A stretch of 64,000 nt of DNA from a virus: positions 36,803 to 100,802 of the IMG/VR virus record IMGVR_UViG_3300035688_000002, one strand, 5' to 3'. Position numbers and translations under genes: made by a program. The notes under the pieces are model-generated. The model was not told the DNA's origin and made no database searches. It worked only from the letters and a program-made list of their open reading frames with translations. Below, in pieces: positions 7,771 through 16,614 of this stretch (position 1 is its first letter; every line of letters starts with the position of its first letter).

Positions 7771-8904
7771 TCACTCCTGATACAGCTTTTCGAGCTGTTC
7801 GCAAACAGAATCTTCGTCAAAGACGCCTTCCCTCGCTAACATAAGCCCCACTCTATAGAGCCGCTCAGCTTGGACGGACGATGAAGGAAGCAGAAATTTG
7901 CTTCCGACATACGATCTAAGCAACTCAGTTCTCTCCGCCTGTGGAATAACTGCGGCTCTCTCAGCATCTTGAGATTGAGGTTTTTTGTAAATGATAATGC
8001 TTCTTGCACCCACTTCGGGTGGCAGACTAGCTATGACTTGTCTCCTAAGGTCTCTATTGCTCGTTAAAATTCTATAATAATCAAGAACATTAAATGAAAA
8101 GTCCGGATTCTCATCTAAATCAACAGTCTTGAAAAGCGGATGATAAAAGGGAATTTCTATTACTTCATTATGATCATCCAATAGATTTACATCCCAGACC
8201 GCACCAGAAAGACCCTCATCAGAGAAACTGTGTGGAGAACAGGTTCCTGGGACTAAAACACGCTCAAAAAGGCGAGACTCATGATAATGTCCCACAATTG
8301 AAAAAGAGAAACGTCTGGCTAAAAAGCGAGGGTCAAGCCCCCTTTCCACCCTCATGTTGCCCCTCAGCCATGAACCTTGAACGTCCCCGTGTGTCAGCAA
8401 AATTTTTGAATCCATCCTTGAATAAACACGATTTGCAACTGACTCGATCGCTTGCTGTAATGCCGTCTGTTCCTGCGTTGGAATACATAGGAATAGCCAA
8501 TTTCCCATCCGGACTATACCATCATGATAAAAGCCTCTCTGACCGGCAAAAGCTTCCATTTCATTAATGACACTGCCAGGGTGACTTACAGTCTCAGAGA
8601 ACACCGAAAGTGAAGAATACCCAGAGCGAGTAATATCATGCGTCCCTGAACAGGCTATCAAAGGCTTTCTGAGATGAGAAAGAATGGCTTTGGCTTTCGA
8701 CACGGAAACGACATCCACTCTCGTCTTTTCCTGAAAGAAGTCACCTGCACAAAGAACAGCGTCATATTGGGGCTGATTCCCTATCTCCACTATTTCATTC
8801 CATCTCTCAAGGACTTCGAGCCTCCGTGAATTATCCCCTCTTGAATAAGTGGCAAAGGCTCTAAATGGATGAAGATGCAAACAAGAAAAGACTAACACTC
8901 TCAT
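7771..8904 (-). CDS. sbcD: SbcD/Mre11-like nuclease (gp47-type)
   Basis: 377 residues. Calcineurin-like phosphoesterase motifs: LVFSCLHLHPF (motif I), CAGDFFQ (II), CSGTHD (III), LLTHGD (IV) and IVGHYH (V). In motif I the usual metal-ligand Asp (SDxH) is Cys, encoded TGT. Other metal ligands appear intact. Partner of the SbcC protein just downstream. The Cys substitution may change metal preference or lower activity; some phage phosphoesterases are known to tolerate SCxH, so loss of function should not be assumed. Confidence 0.9.
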   Translation of the reverse strand: MRVLVFSCLHLHPFRAFATYSRGDNSRRLEVLERWNEIVEIGNQPQYDAVLCAGDFFQEKTRVDVVSVSKAKAILSHLRKPLIACSGTHDITRSGYSSLSVFSETVSHPGSVINEMEAFAGQRGFYHDGIVRMGNWLFLCIPTQEQTALQQAIESVANRVYSRMDSKILLTHGDVQGSWLRGNMRVERGLDPRFLARRFSFSIVGHYHESRLFERVLVPGTCSPHSFSDEGLSGAVWDVNLLDDHNEVIEIPFYHPLFKTVDLDENPDFSFNVLDYYRILTSNRDLRRQVIASLPPEVGARSIIIYKKPQSQDAERAAVIPQAERTELLRSYVGSKFLLPSSSVQAERLYRVGLMLAREGVFDEDSVCEQLEKLYQE

Positions 8905-9224
8905 TTGGGTATCTTCTCCACTTTCAACAGAGAATGTAGCTCCTGCTCAAGCTTCAAAGCAAGAAACTTTGAAAGATAGACGAGATTAAAACTTCCACCC
9001 ATCTGTCCGACATCCACATTCCAAGTACGAGGATTACTGACACTGTAACTTAGACTAATATCACGCCTCATCTGGGTAAACCAATCATTTATCCATATTG
9101 GCATCTGCGTCTCTCCCAGCAACTTAATAAACTCTCTAATCTCAGTCTTTGAGGGATGGTAAGGGAAGTCAGAAAATTCAGGAGAAAGAATACTCTCCAA
9201 GAAACTCCGTTCCACTTTAGGCAT
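8901..9224 (-). CDS. Hypothetical protein
   Basis: 107 residues, no recognised domain; Trp- and Phe-containing, likely alpha/beta. Overlaps the sbcD start as ATGA and the preceding nuclease gene by 8 nt, so it is translated with the recombination operon. Confidence 0.75.
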   Translation of the reverse strand: MPKVERSFLESILSPEFSDFPYHPSKTEIREFIKLLGETQMPIWINDWFTQMRRDISLSYSVSNPRTWNVDVGQMGGSFNLVYLSKFLALKLEQELHSLLKVEKIPK

Positions 9225-9786
9225 TTGGATTCCCTTTCATGACTTTCTTTCCCACAAACCACTTAACGAAATCAACTAGGGAGAGATTAATGAAATCTCC
9301 CTTGGCCTCATCCACCGAGTTAATCACTAAAATTGCTGACTCGCGGGGATAGTTGCCAAAAGAATGAGAAAGAGCATCAAACACACACCCACTCATAAAG
9401 ACAAACCAATCTGTCCTATCAGCGCGCCAAACAAGCAGAGGAAACTCAAGAGTGGAAGATTTAGTAAGCATTTCATTATACCATTTTCCCAATATGCCCG
9501 TCCTTCCTGCAAGTAACTCAAAGGGCGCAAAAGTCGCCCTCTTTCTGCGCTTGACTTCCCAATAAAAGGGCCATCGGTCATCAATCTTATCATCTCTGAT
9601 AGGAACTAAATCTCCACATAACACTGGAAGCCCGCCCCACCCACCCGACATCGGAGTCCTTCTTAGAAATCCATCTCCATTCGGATAAAATGCCTTAGAG
9701 AGAAGCTCTGCAACCTCTCTTTCTCCTACTTTTCCCTTTCTCTGAGACTGGCGTGCCTTGCGAGACCGCGCCTCTCTCGTTATCAT
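9217..9786 (-). CDS. PD-(D/E)XK nuclease, Holliday-junction-resolvase-like
   Basis: 189 residues. The N-terminal basic stretch is followed by GKVGEREVAELL (helix with the leading Glu), GDLVPI (Asp) and WEVKRRKR (E-x-K), the E...D...ExK core of PD-(D/E)XK enzymes. Location between recombinase and SbcCD genes suggests branched-DNA resolution or end processing. The exact substrate cannot be read from sequence; a VRR-NUC or restriction-like nuclease is an alternative. Confidence 0.75.
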   Translation of the reverse strand: MITREARSRKARQSQRKGKVGEREVAELLSKAFYPNGDGFLRRTPMSGGWGGLPVLCGDLVPIRDDKIDDRWPFYWEVKRRKRATFAPFELLAGRTGILGKWYNEMLTKSSTLEFPLLVWRADRTDWFVFMSGCVFDALSHSFGNYPRESAILVINSVDEAKGDFINLSLVDFVKWFVGKKVMKGNPNA

Positions 9787-9839
9787 TTCAATCTCCTTAA
9801 TCCCACCCAGTAGCTCCGAGTCCTATCGTCTTTCGTCTC

Positions 9840-10217
9840 CTACCGAATCAACGCTATATCAAGCACTTTCTTGGAATAAAACCAATTCGTCCACAGACTC
9901 TTAGCCCAGAACTGCTTCGTAGCAAGCTCTGCATTCAACTCGACAGCCTTTTGCTGTATGGCTGCCAATTCAAACTGAGAAATCTGCGAATTAGACCGGG
10001 CCTCGTTCAAAGTACTCTGAACAATGAAATACTTAATGGCCATAGCATCGGCTGAGGGCGACGCCGACACAATTGCCGCCAAACAAGCTGCATACCCAAT
10101 CCAAATGAAAATACCTATCATGACCCAGCCCGTCGGGTCTTTTCCTGCCTTATGGACTAAAATAGCCACACAAAGCATCGCAAGAGAAATAACCGCAAGA
10201 ATCAAAATGATAAGCAT
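9840..10217 (-). CDS. Membrane protein with C-terminal helical domain
   Basis: 125 residues with TTAGGAGG upstream. Two N-terminal transmembrane helices (about 1-20 and 31-51), then a helical soluble tail rich in Ala and Gln. No family recognised. Its place among recombination genes is unexplained; membrane anchoring of replication or a lysis function are both possible. Confidence 0.7.
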   Translation of the reverse strand: MLIILILAVISLAMLCVAILVHKAGKDPTGWVMIGIFIWIGYAACLAAIVSASPSADAMAIKYFIVQSTLNEARSNSQISQFELAAIQQKAVELNAELATKQFWAKSLWTNWFYSKKVLDIALIR

Positions 10218-10231
10218 TGCTTACCTCCTAA

Positions 10232-10504
10232 TCACTTCATCCTTCCTGAACGAAGTGCAAAAGATATATACTTAACAGCCTCTGCTCCAAGCTCTATTGC
10301 CTTCCGCCTCATTGACCCTGTCAAATCGTAATGAGAATGTTTACCATACTTCTTAGCCTGCTGAAACCACTCCGGCTTCAAACCCAAACGAATAGCAAAG
10401 GCGTGCAACTCAGTTGGAGAGTCCGCCGTCAGATGACAGTGTGTCTTATAAGGCCATTTAGCCGATGGTTTTACCTTTCTGACTCTATCGACATAAACAG
10501 CCAC
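10232..10504 (-). CDS. DUF4031-family protein
   Basis: 90 residues. MAVYVD at the start, CHLTADSPTELHAFAIRLGL in the centre and HYDLTGSMRRKAIELGA near the end match DUF4031, a short phage and bacterial family of unknown biochemical function. Stops immediately before the recombinase gene product region begins (10506). Confidence 0.82.
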   Translation of the reverse strand: MAVYVDRVRKVKPSAKWPYKTHCHLTADSPTELHAFAIRLGLKPEWFQQAKKYGKHSHYDLTGSMRRKAIELGAEAVKYISFALRSGRMK

Positions 10505-10505
10505 T

Positions 10506-11537
10506 TTATTTATCTTCCTCTATGCCTTCTTCTGTTACCGCTGGCGGTTGAGCCTCTCCTGCGTCAAATTGCCTCAAAACTTCGAGCATTTCATTCTGTT
10601 TCCCCCTCCAAATCTCCTCAAAGGCAGTCCTCCTGAATCGTTCTGTTTTGAACTCAAACCATCCAGTAGAGGGACGAGCAATCACTCCCTCATTGACCAG
10701 ATAGTCCAAGAGGCCGCTGAGAGCAGGGATTCCCTTCCCCAGAAGTAACTCAAATCCTACTCTTTTAAAAGGTATCCCTACTTTGGATTTAACTACCTCA
10801 AAGAGACCCTTAACAGCAAGAACCTTGGTTCTCTCCTTATTTACAATCTTTGCTCCTTTGGTCATTGCCGCCCTTAATCCTGCATAGAATTTTGGAGCCT
10901 TTCCGCCGGTTGTTTCTTCTTTCTCTCCAAAAAGGACTCCGATATTAGCTCTCAATTGATTGACAAAGATGACAACCATCTTTTGGTCGGCAATAAGATT
11001 TGTCAGCCTCCGCAATCCCTGGGATATTGATCTGGCTCGAAGACCCATTTCCGATTTCCCAAACTCCTGCCCAAGCTCTGCCTTTGCGATAGAGGCAGCA
11101 AGACTGTCTTTGATGTAGAGAATAGGAGTAGTAGCAAAGAGCGGATTTTCCCGAACACTCTTAGTCACCCTCTCAAGGTGCTCAAATCCCTCTTCCAAAG
11201 AAGGAGCGATGTAGTAAATCAACTCATCCAGATTTATTCCCAGTATTCTTGCCCATCTTCTATCAAACGCTCTTTCAGCATCATCGAGAATCGCTATCCC
11301 TCCTACCCTCTGACACTGCGCTATAGTCTGATACATAAGGAGGGACTTGCCTGACTGCCACGGCCCGAAAACCTCGGAGAAGCGAGAAACTGGGAAGCCC
11401 CCTCCCATTGCCAAATCAAAAGCGATAACACCGGTAGAGATGCACTCTGTCGCTTCACTGACCTGGCTGAAGTCTATGGAAGAAAGGTCTTTTCTGAGTT
11501 TTTCTAATTCTCTATCTCTCTCTGTTTCTTGGCTCAT
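10506..11537 (-). CDS. RecA/UvsX-like strand-exchange recombinase
   Basis: 343 residues. Walker A GPWQSGKS (58-65), catalytic Glu in LDDAERAF (E88), Walker B ILYIKDSLAA (D144) and a VIFVNQLR segment leading to the DNA-binding L2 region. Phage enzymes of this type form filaments on ssDNA and catalyse pairing for repair and recombination-dependent replication. Immediately downstream of the gp32-like SSB gene, as expected for partners. The C-terminal tail is acidic (TEEGIEEDK), as in RecA. Very secure call. Confidence 0.95.
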   Translation of the reverse strand: MSQETERDRELEKLRKDLSSIDFSQVSEATECISTGVIAFDLAMGGGFPVSRFSEVFGPWQSGKSLLMYQTIAQCQRVGGIAILDDAERAFDRRWARILGINLDELIYYIAPSLEEGFEHLERVTKSVRENPLFATTPILYIKDSLAASIAKAELGQEFGKSEMGLRARSISQGLRRLTNLIADQKMVVIFVNQLRANIGVLFGEKEETTGGKAPKFYAGLRAAMTKGAKIVNKERTKVLAVKGLFEVVKSKVGIPFKRVGFELLLGKGIPALSGLLDYLVNEGVIARPSTGWFEFKTERFRRTAFEEIWRGKQNEMLEVLRQFDAGEAQPPAVTEEGIEEDK

Positions 11538-11543
11538 CTGTCA

Positions 11544-12467
11544 TTATTTCTTTTCTCTCTCAGCTGTTGAGGCTGCGTTTCTTAGAGCCCTAAGTCTCTG
11601 TGTCCTCTCCGAACCCACTGCCGCAGCGGCTTTTGGAGGGGTCTCTTTTTTCGCTGGCTCAGCTTCTTTCTTCTCTTCTGGCAGATCGTCAATAGGAATC
11701 TCAAGTGTCTCTATGTCAAGCTCATCGAGTCCTTCCTCTAATCCAGCCTCTTTCTCAACGACAGCTGCTTCTTTGCCCGTCTCACCCGCTCCAGCTAGAA
11801 TATCCTCGCCTTCCTGCTCCTCGATGTATTCCTCTCCATGCAGAATCGCAAGCACTTCCTCTGAGCTCGGAATTGGATAGATATTGTCGAGGTCGTGAGC
11901 CCTTTCCATGACTTTCTGTGGGACACGAGTCACTGTGCTTGAAGGCATAACATGATAACGTGTGTCAGTCTTGCCCTCTCCCTGTCTGTTGATTATGACG
12001 TGCCTTCCTGACTCAAGGTTGTCAAGATCGCCATACTCATCATCGAGAAAGAGCAAAAGAACGTCATTAAAAAGCCCTCTGCCCATTTCCCAGACCTGCA
12101 CACCTGCCTTTGGGTCTTGCACATCAATCATATTGACTGCGAATCTCTCTCTCGACATGATGTCCTTCGCTATGAAGGCATCTTCCCTTCTTCCCGACTG
12201 AAGCAGGTCTTTTACATAATCACAGACAGGGCAAGCTTCACTGGCTGAGTTTAAGTTGAGACGGCAAACGACTCTGTTCTTCTCTGGGCCTATCCCAAAG
12301 TGAACCTTGGTCTTCTTAAAGAAAACCTTGCCCATATCCCCTGACCAATGGGGGAGAACACGAGCGACATTTTTTCCTACGGAGGGTCTCCAAAAAGAGA
12401 CATCTCTCCGCTCGGAGGCCTTTCTGATACGATCGGACTCCTTCTGTAAAAGTTCTTTCCTACTCAC
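11544..12467 (-). CDS. gp32-like single-stranded DNA-binding protein
   Basis: About 307 residues from GTG 12467, chosen because GGAGG lies 5 nt upstream and it clears the upstream gene; a GTG at 12524 would overlap by 35 nt. The core FWRPSVGKNVARVLPHW is followed by His-x11-Cys-x10-Cys-x2-Cys (ending ACPVCDY), nearly the zinc pattern of T4 gp32 (His-x12-Cys-x9-Cys-x2-Cys). A long acidic region near the C-terminus would recruit partners, then a basic tail. Coats ssDNA for the adjacent recombinase and polymerase. Confidence 0.85.
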   Translation of the reverse strand: MSRKELLQKESDRIRKASERRDVSFWRPSVGKNVARVLPHWSGDMGKVFFKKTKVHFGIGPEKNRVVCRLNLNSASEACPVCDYVKDLLQSGRREDAFIAKDIMSRERFAVNMIDVQDPKAGVQVWEMGRGLFNDVLLLFLDDEYGDLDNLESGRHVIINRQGEGKTDTRYHVMPSSTVTRVPQKVMERAHDLDNIYPIPSSEEVLAILHGEEYIEEQEGEDILAGAGETGKEAAVVEKEAGLEEGLDELDIETLEIPIDDLPEEKKEAEPAKKETPPKAAAAVGSERTQRLRALRNAASTAEREKK

Positions 12468-12489
12468 CTTTACCTCCTTTGAGTGGATT

Positions 12490-13044
12490 TTATTCGCTGT
12501 CGCCTTCTTCGGACGGTTTTTCACGTGCCGGAGACGCAGCGATATCTCTTAATCGGCGCTCGACAAGTTGTTTCTCGTGGATCGCCAAATTTGTGTCCCA
12601 TTCATCCCTAAGATTAGCTCCCAATGACATCAGAAGGTCTTTCCTCTGCTGGAAAGCATCTTTTATTGAAGTCAGATGATCGAGCTGTAGGCGAGCCCTT
12701 AGAACTTTGTCTGAAAGTTCCTGGTATTTAACATCGAGGAGAACCTTTGAATCTAAAAGCCTCTCACTGAATTTTTCTCCTCTGGCTTCCATTTCTCTCC
12801 TGATAAAAGAATAGGTTTGCCCAGAGTATTTATCTAGCTCTCTCTTCCACTTCGCATACACAACCTTCGCAAACGCAGTCATTCTTGCCCAAAAGACATA
12901 TCTTACAGGCTGCTTCTTGAGTTCATCGTTTATGTCTTGCTCTTTGATATCCAAATCATTGAGATAGTTGCCTCTGTAAGTCTGGCTTCCAAAGCGGATT
13001 TCAATCCACCCTTCCACTATGGGCGTAGGTGTAGTTTCAGACAT
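12490..13044 (-). CDS. Recombination-associated helical protein, possibly UvsY-like
   Basis: 184 residues, strong AAGGGAGGAA site. Acidic/basic coiled-coil-like protein with WKRELDKYSGQTYSFIRREM and KDAFQQRKDLLMSLGANLR. It lies just upstream of SSB and recombinase genes, the order and helical character expected of a UvsY-type mediator that loads the recombinase on SSB-coated DNA. Sequence similarity to T4 UvsY is too weak to assert; treat as inference from synteny. Confidence 0.5.
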   Translation of the reverse strand: MSETTPTPIVEGWIEIRFGSQTYRGNYLNDLDIKEQDINDELKKQPVRYVFWARMTAFAKVVYAKWKRELDKYSGQTYSFIRREMEARGEKFSERLLDSKVLLDVKYQELSDKVLRARLQLDHLTSIKDAFQQRKDLLMSLGANLRDEWDTNLAIHEKQLVERRLRDIAASPAREKPSEEGDSE

Positions 13045-13096
13045 TATCTTCCTCCCTTATAGTTATTATAATTCTTACCTAAAGTTTCATTCAGCG

Positions 13097-13288
13097 TCAT
13101 TGTTCCTTTATTTCCCTTATGCTTGGACAACCGCGACTCCTCATAGCATGACTAAGACACGAAGCCGACAATCCAAATCTCCTACAGATGTCAGATAGGG
13201 AAAGACTGGGGTCAGCGCGTAAAAGTGCCTCCGATTTCCTTGCAATTTCATCCAACTCCTCAGGCTGCCGTTGATGAATCTTAGGCAT
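13097..13288 (-). CDS. Small helix-turn-helix protein
   Basis: 63 residues. SLSDICRRFGLSASCLSHAMRS is a good HTH pattern (helix, turn at GLS, recognition helix). Overlaps the polymerase 3' end by 8 nt. Could be a DNA-binding regulator of the replication genes or a resolvase-like HTH fragment; target unknown. Confidence 0.72.
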   Translation of the reverse strand: MPKIHQRQPEELDEIARKSEALLRADPSLSLSDICRRFGLSASCLSHAMRSRGCPSIREIKEQ

Positions 13289-15644
13289 CTGGAACCTCTA
13301 TCATCTCTCCCCAGTTCCGCCCCGCCATTGTTTCAATCTCCATAGGAACTAACATCCAGGGGAAAACCTCTGGCAATCCTTTCACTATCTCTCTCATTAG
13401 AGAAATGACGGTCATCTCTTCATTATAATTGGGAGCGTCAACGAGATTCTCATCATGCACTTCCGCAATGATTTTTGACTCAAGCTCCATCATTTTCATT
13501 AACTCTGCCAATTCTCCCAGCGTGAAAATGTTTATATCGACGGCCGCGGACTGGATGGGAAAATTGAAGGCTCTCTTAGCCCTGTCTTCGCCTGTGTAGC
13601 CACTCAAATCCCACCTTCTGCCAAAGAGAGAGACTATCTCCATCCCCCTTTCTGCCCTGCCTCTCTGTCTATCCATCCATCGCCTAACGCCCCCGAATCT
13701 TTGAAAAAAACGCTCATAGAAAGCGAGAGCTTTTCTGATTGACCATCCTTCCCTGTCAGCGAGAGCCCCAGCCGACATTCCGTAGAACAAACCAAAATTC
13801 ACAGTCTTTGCACTCCGCCTGTCTTCAAATGTCACGTCCTTCAGGTCTTTCATATAGATTGTAACTGCTGTTTCTCTGTGTGGGTCTCTGCCCTCTTTGA
13901 AGATTCTTAATAGCTCTGGGTCTTCAGACTCAATTGCCATCACCCTCATCTCTATATGTCTGAAGTCCATTTTGACTAGGCGACCGGCAGCGCCAAAGCG
14001 GCTAATAAAACACTTCTTCACTTCAGGCGGAACATTCTGGATGTTTGGCCTCCCAGCAGCCGGTCTCCCTCCCTTCGACGCTGTGATATTGTAGCTGGGA
14101 TGAATCTTTCCGTTAGCGTCTGACATTTCAATGTAATTGTCATAGTAAGTACCTTTGATTTTCATAAGACTTCTATAGTCCATGATTTGCTTGGCATACG
14201 GATCACTATGCGAAAGCTCCTCAAAGGTATCTTTATCAATAGACGGAAGCCCTTTCGGAGTGAAATGCCGTGGATCATAACGCAGTCCCTCAAAGAAAAG
14301 CTTTCTGAGGCTGAATGGAGAATCAATCTTAAATCCTGGGATTTTCTGAACCTCGGGGAGGGTAAGGATTTCACTCTTTTTCTGGGCTATGTCAAGCTCC
14401 AGCTCTCGGCTTCTTAGTCTCACGAGAGGAAGATCAAGAGCCATGCCGTTAGCCTCTATTTCAGCCAGAGCTACAGAGCCTGGCATTAGAACCTCATCAT
14501 ATAATGTTCCCAGGCCTTTCCTGTCTATCCTGGGTCTAAGGATTTCATAAAGCTTGGCACTGACAAAAGCGTCGGTAGCATTGAGTTGCCACACATTTGG
14601 CTTACTGACATTGCCCATATTCTCATAGTCTATCCCTTTTTCATATCCACCATAGTCTGGAAGATACTGCCAGACCATCTGTTTGAGGCCTACGGACGTT
14701 CCTGTTCCCTCATCAAGGAGATACTTAGCCACCGATGGGTCAAACACAACTCGATTCAACCTAACACCGTGTTTGACTAAGAGCCACACAAATTCAAATT
14801 TGGCATTTTGGGCTATTTTTGGAGTGTTTCCCTCAAGAAACTCCCGCATCTCTAATGAAACAGTCCCTAAACCCCAAATACTTTCCCAGTCAATGACACA
14901 CGTGTCTTCAGCGTCAGAGATAGCGATGCTCAAAATCCTGGCGTCAGGCTCGAAAGGTGTCTTTGTTGTTGTCTCAAGATCAATGGCTATGGGCCTTGCT
15001 TCTCCCCTCCCCTTAAAGGTTGTAAGCCAGAATGGAACTCGATAAGGACTTTCAACCAGATCGAATCTCACTCTTTTTATGACTCTCTCTCCTTTCCCTA
15101 TCAGACTTGGAATAACTGCCATGTCTTTCCGCCAGGTATAAATACTCGAGCGATTCCGAGCTACATACGCTGGGTGCCAGAGTGGGAGATAGGTAATTTC
15201 ATCTTTTTCAATCACCCGCCCTCTTACAACTGAAGACGCCTTCCCTACAAACTGACGAATCGGAAGGACTCCGAAGAGAAGAACGACTTTGGATTTCATT
15301 TCTGCCCACTCCTGGGCATACTGTTTAACACAGTGTTTCCGGGTAATCGCATCCGGCTCAAGGTCACCCCCTTCGTCCTTTGGGCCAGTCCTACATTTAG
15401 CAAGATTTGTGATGTAACAATCTCCCCTCGTAACTCCTAAAGGAGTCAGATTCTCAAAGAGAATCTTGCCGCTTGGGCCAATGAATGGCCGTCCCATCCT
15501 TTCTTCCGTTGCCCCTGGTGCTACTCCTACAATGACAATCTTAGCATTGGCTAGATCTCCTTCGGGTGCGACACGGACGTGCCCCATTAAAGGGCAACCT
15601 ACACACCCTCCGAGGACGGGCTCACTGACTAATCTGTTTGTCAT
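13281..15644 (-). CDS. Family A DNA polymerase with N-terminal family-4 uracil-DNA glycosylase domain
   Basis: 787 residues. Residues 1-185 are UDG-like: C14/C17, C84 and C105 can hold a 4Fe-4S cluster, motif A GVAPGATE (40-47, Glu of the usual GEAPG is Val), GRPFIGPSG, and WHPAYVAR (156-163). About 215-370 is a 3'-5' exonuclease with DLE (222-224), NAKFEF (Glu where Asp is usual) and D358. The polymerase has motif A KMDFRHIEMR (D560), motif B RRSAKTVNFGLFYG (K613, F617, Y621) and motif C VHDE (H730, D731). Replicative polymerase, with uracil removal or sensing coupled to synthesis. SPO1-type phages carry comparable fusions. Confidence 0.93.
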   Translation of the reverse strand: MTNRLVSEPVLGGCVGCPLMGHVRVAPEGDLANAKIVIVGVAPGATEERMGRPFIGPSGKILFENLTPLGVTRGDCYITNLAKCRTGPKDEGGDLEPDAITRKHCVKQYAQEWAEMKSKVVLLFGVLPIRQFVGKASSVVRGRVIEKDEITYLPLWHPAYVARNRSSIYTWRKDMAVIPSLIGKGERVIKRVRFDLVESPYRVPFWLTTFKGRGEARPIAIDLETTTKTPFEPDARILSIAISDAEDTCVIDWESIWGLGTVSLEMREFLEGNTPKIAQNAKFEFVWLLVKHGVRLNRVVFDPSVAKYLLDEGTGTSVGLKQMVWQYLPDYGGYEKGIDYENMGNVSKPNVWQLNATDAFVSAKLYEILRPRIDRKGLGTLYDEVLMPGSVALAEIEANGMALDLPLVRLRSRELELDIAQKKSEILTLPEVQKIPGFKIDSPFSLRKLFFEGLRYDPRHFTPKGLPSIDKDTFEELSHSDPYAKQIMDYRSLMKIKGTYYDNYIEMSDANGKIHPSYNITASKGGRPAAGRPNIQNVPPEVKKCFISRFGAAGRLVKMDFRHIEMRVMAIESEDPELLRIFKEGRDPHRETAVTIYMKDLKDVTFEDRRSAKTVNFGLFYGMSAGALADREGWSIRKALAFYERFFQRFGGVRRWMDRQRGRAERGMEIVSLFGRRWDLSGYTGEDRAKRAFNFPIQSAAVDINIFTLGELAELMKMMELESKIIAEVHDENLVDAPNYNEEMTVISLMREIVKGLPEVFPWMLVPMEIETMAGRNWGEMIEVPDA

Positions 15645-15880
15645 TTTGCCTTTTCAAAACATTCCGGACAGAGATACGGAAAATCCATGGTGGGAGGACG
15701 AAAAAAATGCAACACAGCCTTTGTCTCATCATCAAGAATCAAACTAAAAATCTTGCTTTTAATTACTCGCATACACTTCATACAGAGAAAATTCCGTTCC
15801 TCACCGACAAGCCTAAAATTCCATGTCGCCGACTCTGGATTGCCTTCATACATCCTAGCCAAGTCTTTTACAATCTCCAT
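15641..15880 (-). CDS. Small zinc-ribbon-like protein
   Basis: 79 residues. CMKC and CPEC pairs about 38 residues apart make a likely zinc ribbon. AGGAGGC site. Its stop overlaps the polymerase start as ATGA, so it is coupled to polymerase translation. No family recognised. Confidence 0.7.
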   Translation of the reverse strand: MEIVKDLARMYEGNPESATWNFRLVGEERNFLCMKCMRVIKSKIFSLILDDETKAVLHFFRPPTMDFPYLCPECFEKAK

Positions 15881-16232
15881 TTTTGCCTCCTTCGCGTCCC
15901 ACTCTTCTAAACTTCAATCTACTCCCATCAAAGACAGCATCTGGATGGAGTCTATGAAACGCCTTACCCGCCTCCGCAAGAACCACGCTCTTAACCTCCT
16001 CCACCATACTTTTATTCCAGAGCCGCTTGAGCCTGAGTGCCGCTCGTCTCGTCCACGAAGCCATCAGCTGGTGCTTCCGGCCGCATATCTGACAAGGATA
16101 ATAATACACACACACTATCTTGCCCCACTTCTTACCCTTACTCACAACTGCCTCCGGTGCCTCCGGTAAGAAGCTATCTACAACGAACTTCCTAACATCA
16201 CGAAACGTTCTTATCTTTCTTTTCATCTTCAT
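15855..16232 (-). CDS. Hypothetical basic protein
   Basis: 125 residues, Lys/Arg-rich, with a CQIC pair in the centre (YYPCQICGRKHQ). The C-terminal part overlaps the next gene by 26 nt. Possible nucleic-acid binding from composition only. Confidence 0.65.
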   Translation of the reverse strand: MKMKRKIRTFRDVRKFVVDSFLPEAPEAVVSKGKKWGKIVCVYYYPCQICGRKHQLMASWTRRAALRLKRLWNKSMVEEVKSVVLAEAGKAFHRLHPDAVFDGSRLKFRRVGREGGKNGDCKRLG

Positions 16233-16235
16233 CTC

Positions 16236-16448
16236 CTACAGTTTTTGGCGCTTTAACTCAGCGAGTTCTCGCTCTTTCTCGGTTATCGTTCGTTTGAGTT
16301 TGAGTTTCTGGCGCTCTCTTTCTAATAGCTTCCCAGTCACATACTTTACCAGAGGAACGCCATACTTTGAAATCATGGACTTGACGGAACGCTCAATCAT
16401 GGTCGCATCCCTTGACCGACCAGGAAACCTACGATTCTTCATTTTCAT
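16236..16448 (-). CDS. Small basic coiled-coil protein
   Basis: 70 residues; the C-terminal half is a charged helix (RERQKLKLKRTITEKEREL). No known family. Overlaps the upstream gene by 20 nt. Confidence 0.6.
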   Translation of the reverse strand: MKMKNRRFPGRSRDATMIERSVKSMISKYGVPLVKYVTGKLLERERQKLKLKRTITEKERELAELKRQKL

Positions 16449-16614
16449 TATTTGCCTCCTTATTTTCAGGGAAAATGACTAAACCAACCTTTGGCAGATT
16501 ATCTTTGGCAAACTGTCTGATTTCCTCCTGAGTTAGATTTTCTCCCTCAAAATCGACTATGTGAAACGTGCCTTCTTTCTTGCTCTCAAGAAGAGCTGTC
16601 AATTTTACTTTCAT
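16429..16614 (-). CDS. Small acidic protein
   Basis: 61 residues, starts MKVKLTALLESKKEGTFHIV and ends in an Asn/Glu-rich tail. Alpha/beta-like, unknown function. Overlaps neighbours on both sides, as usual in this operon. Confidence 0.6.
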   Translation of the reverse strand: MKVKLTALLESKKEGTFHIVDFEGENLTQEEIRQFAKDNLPKVGLVIFPENKEANNENEES

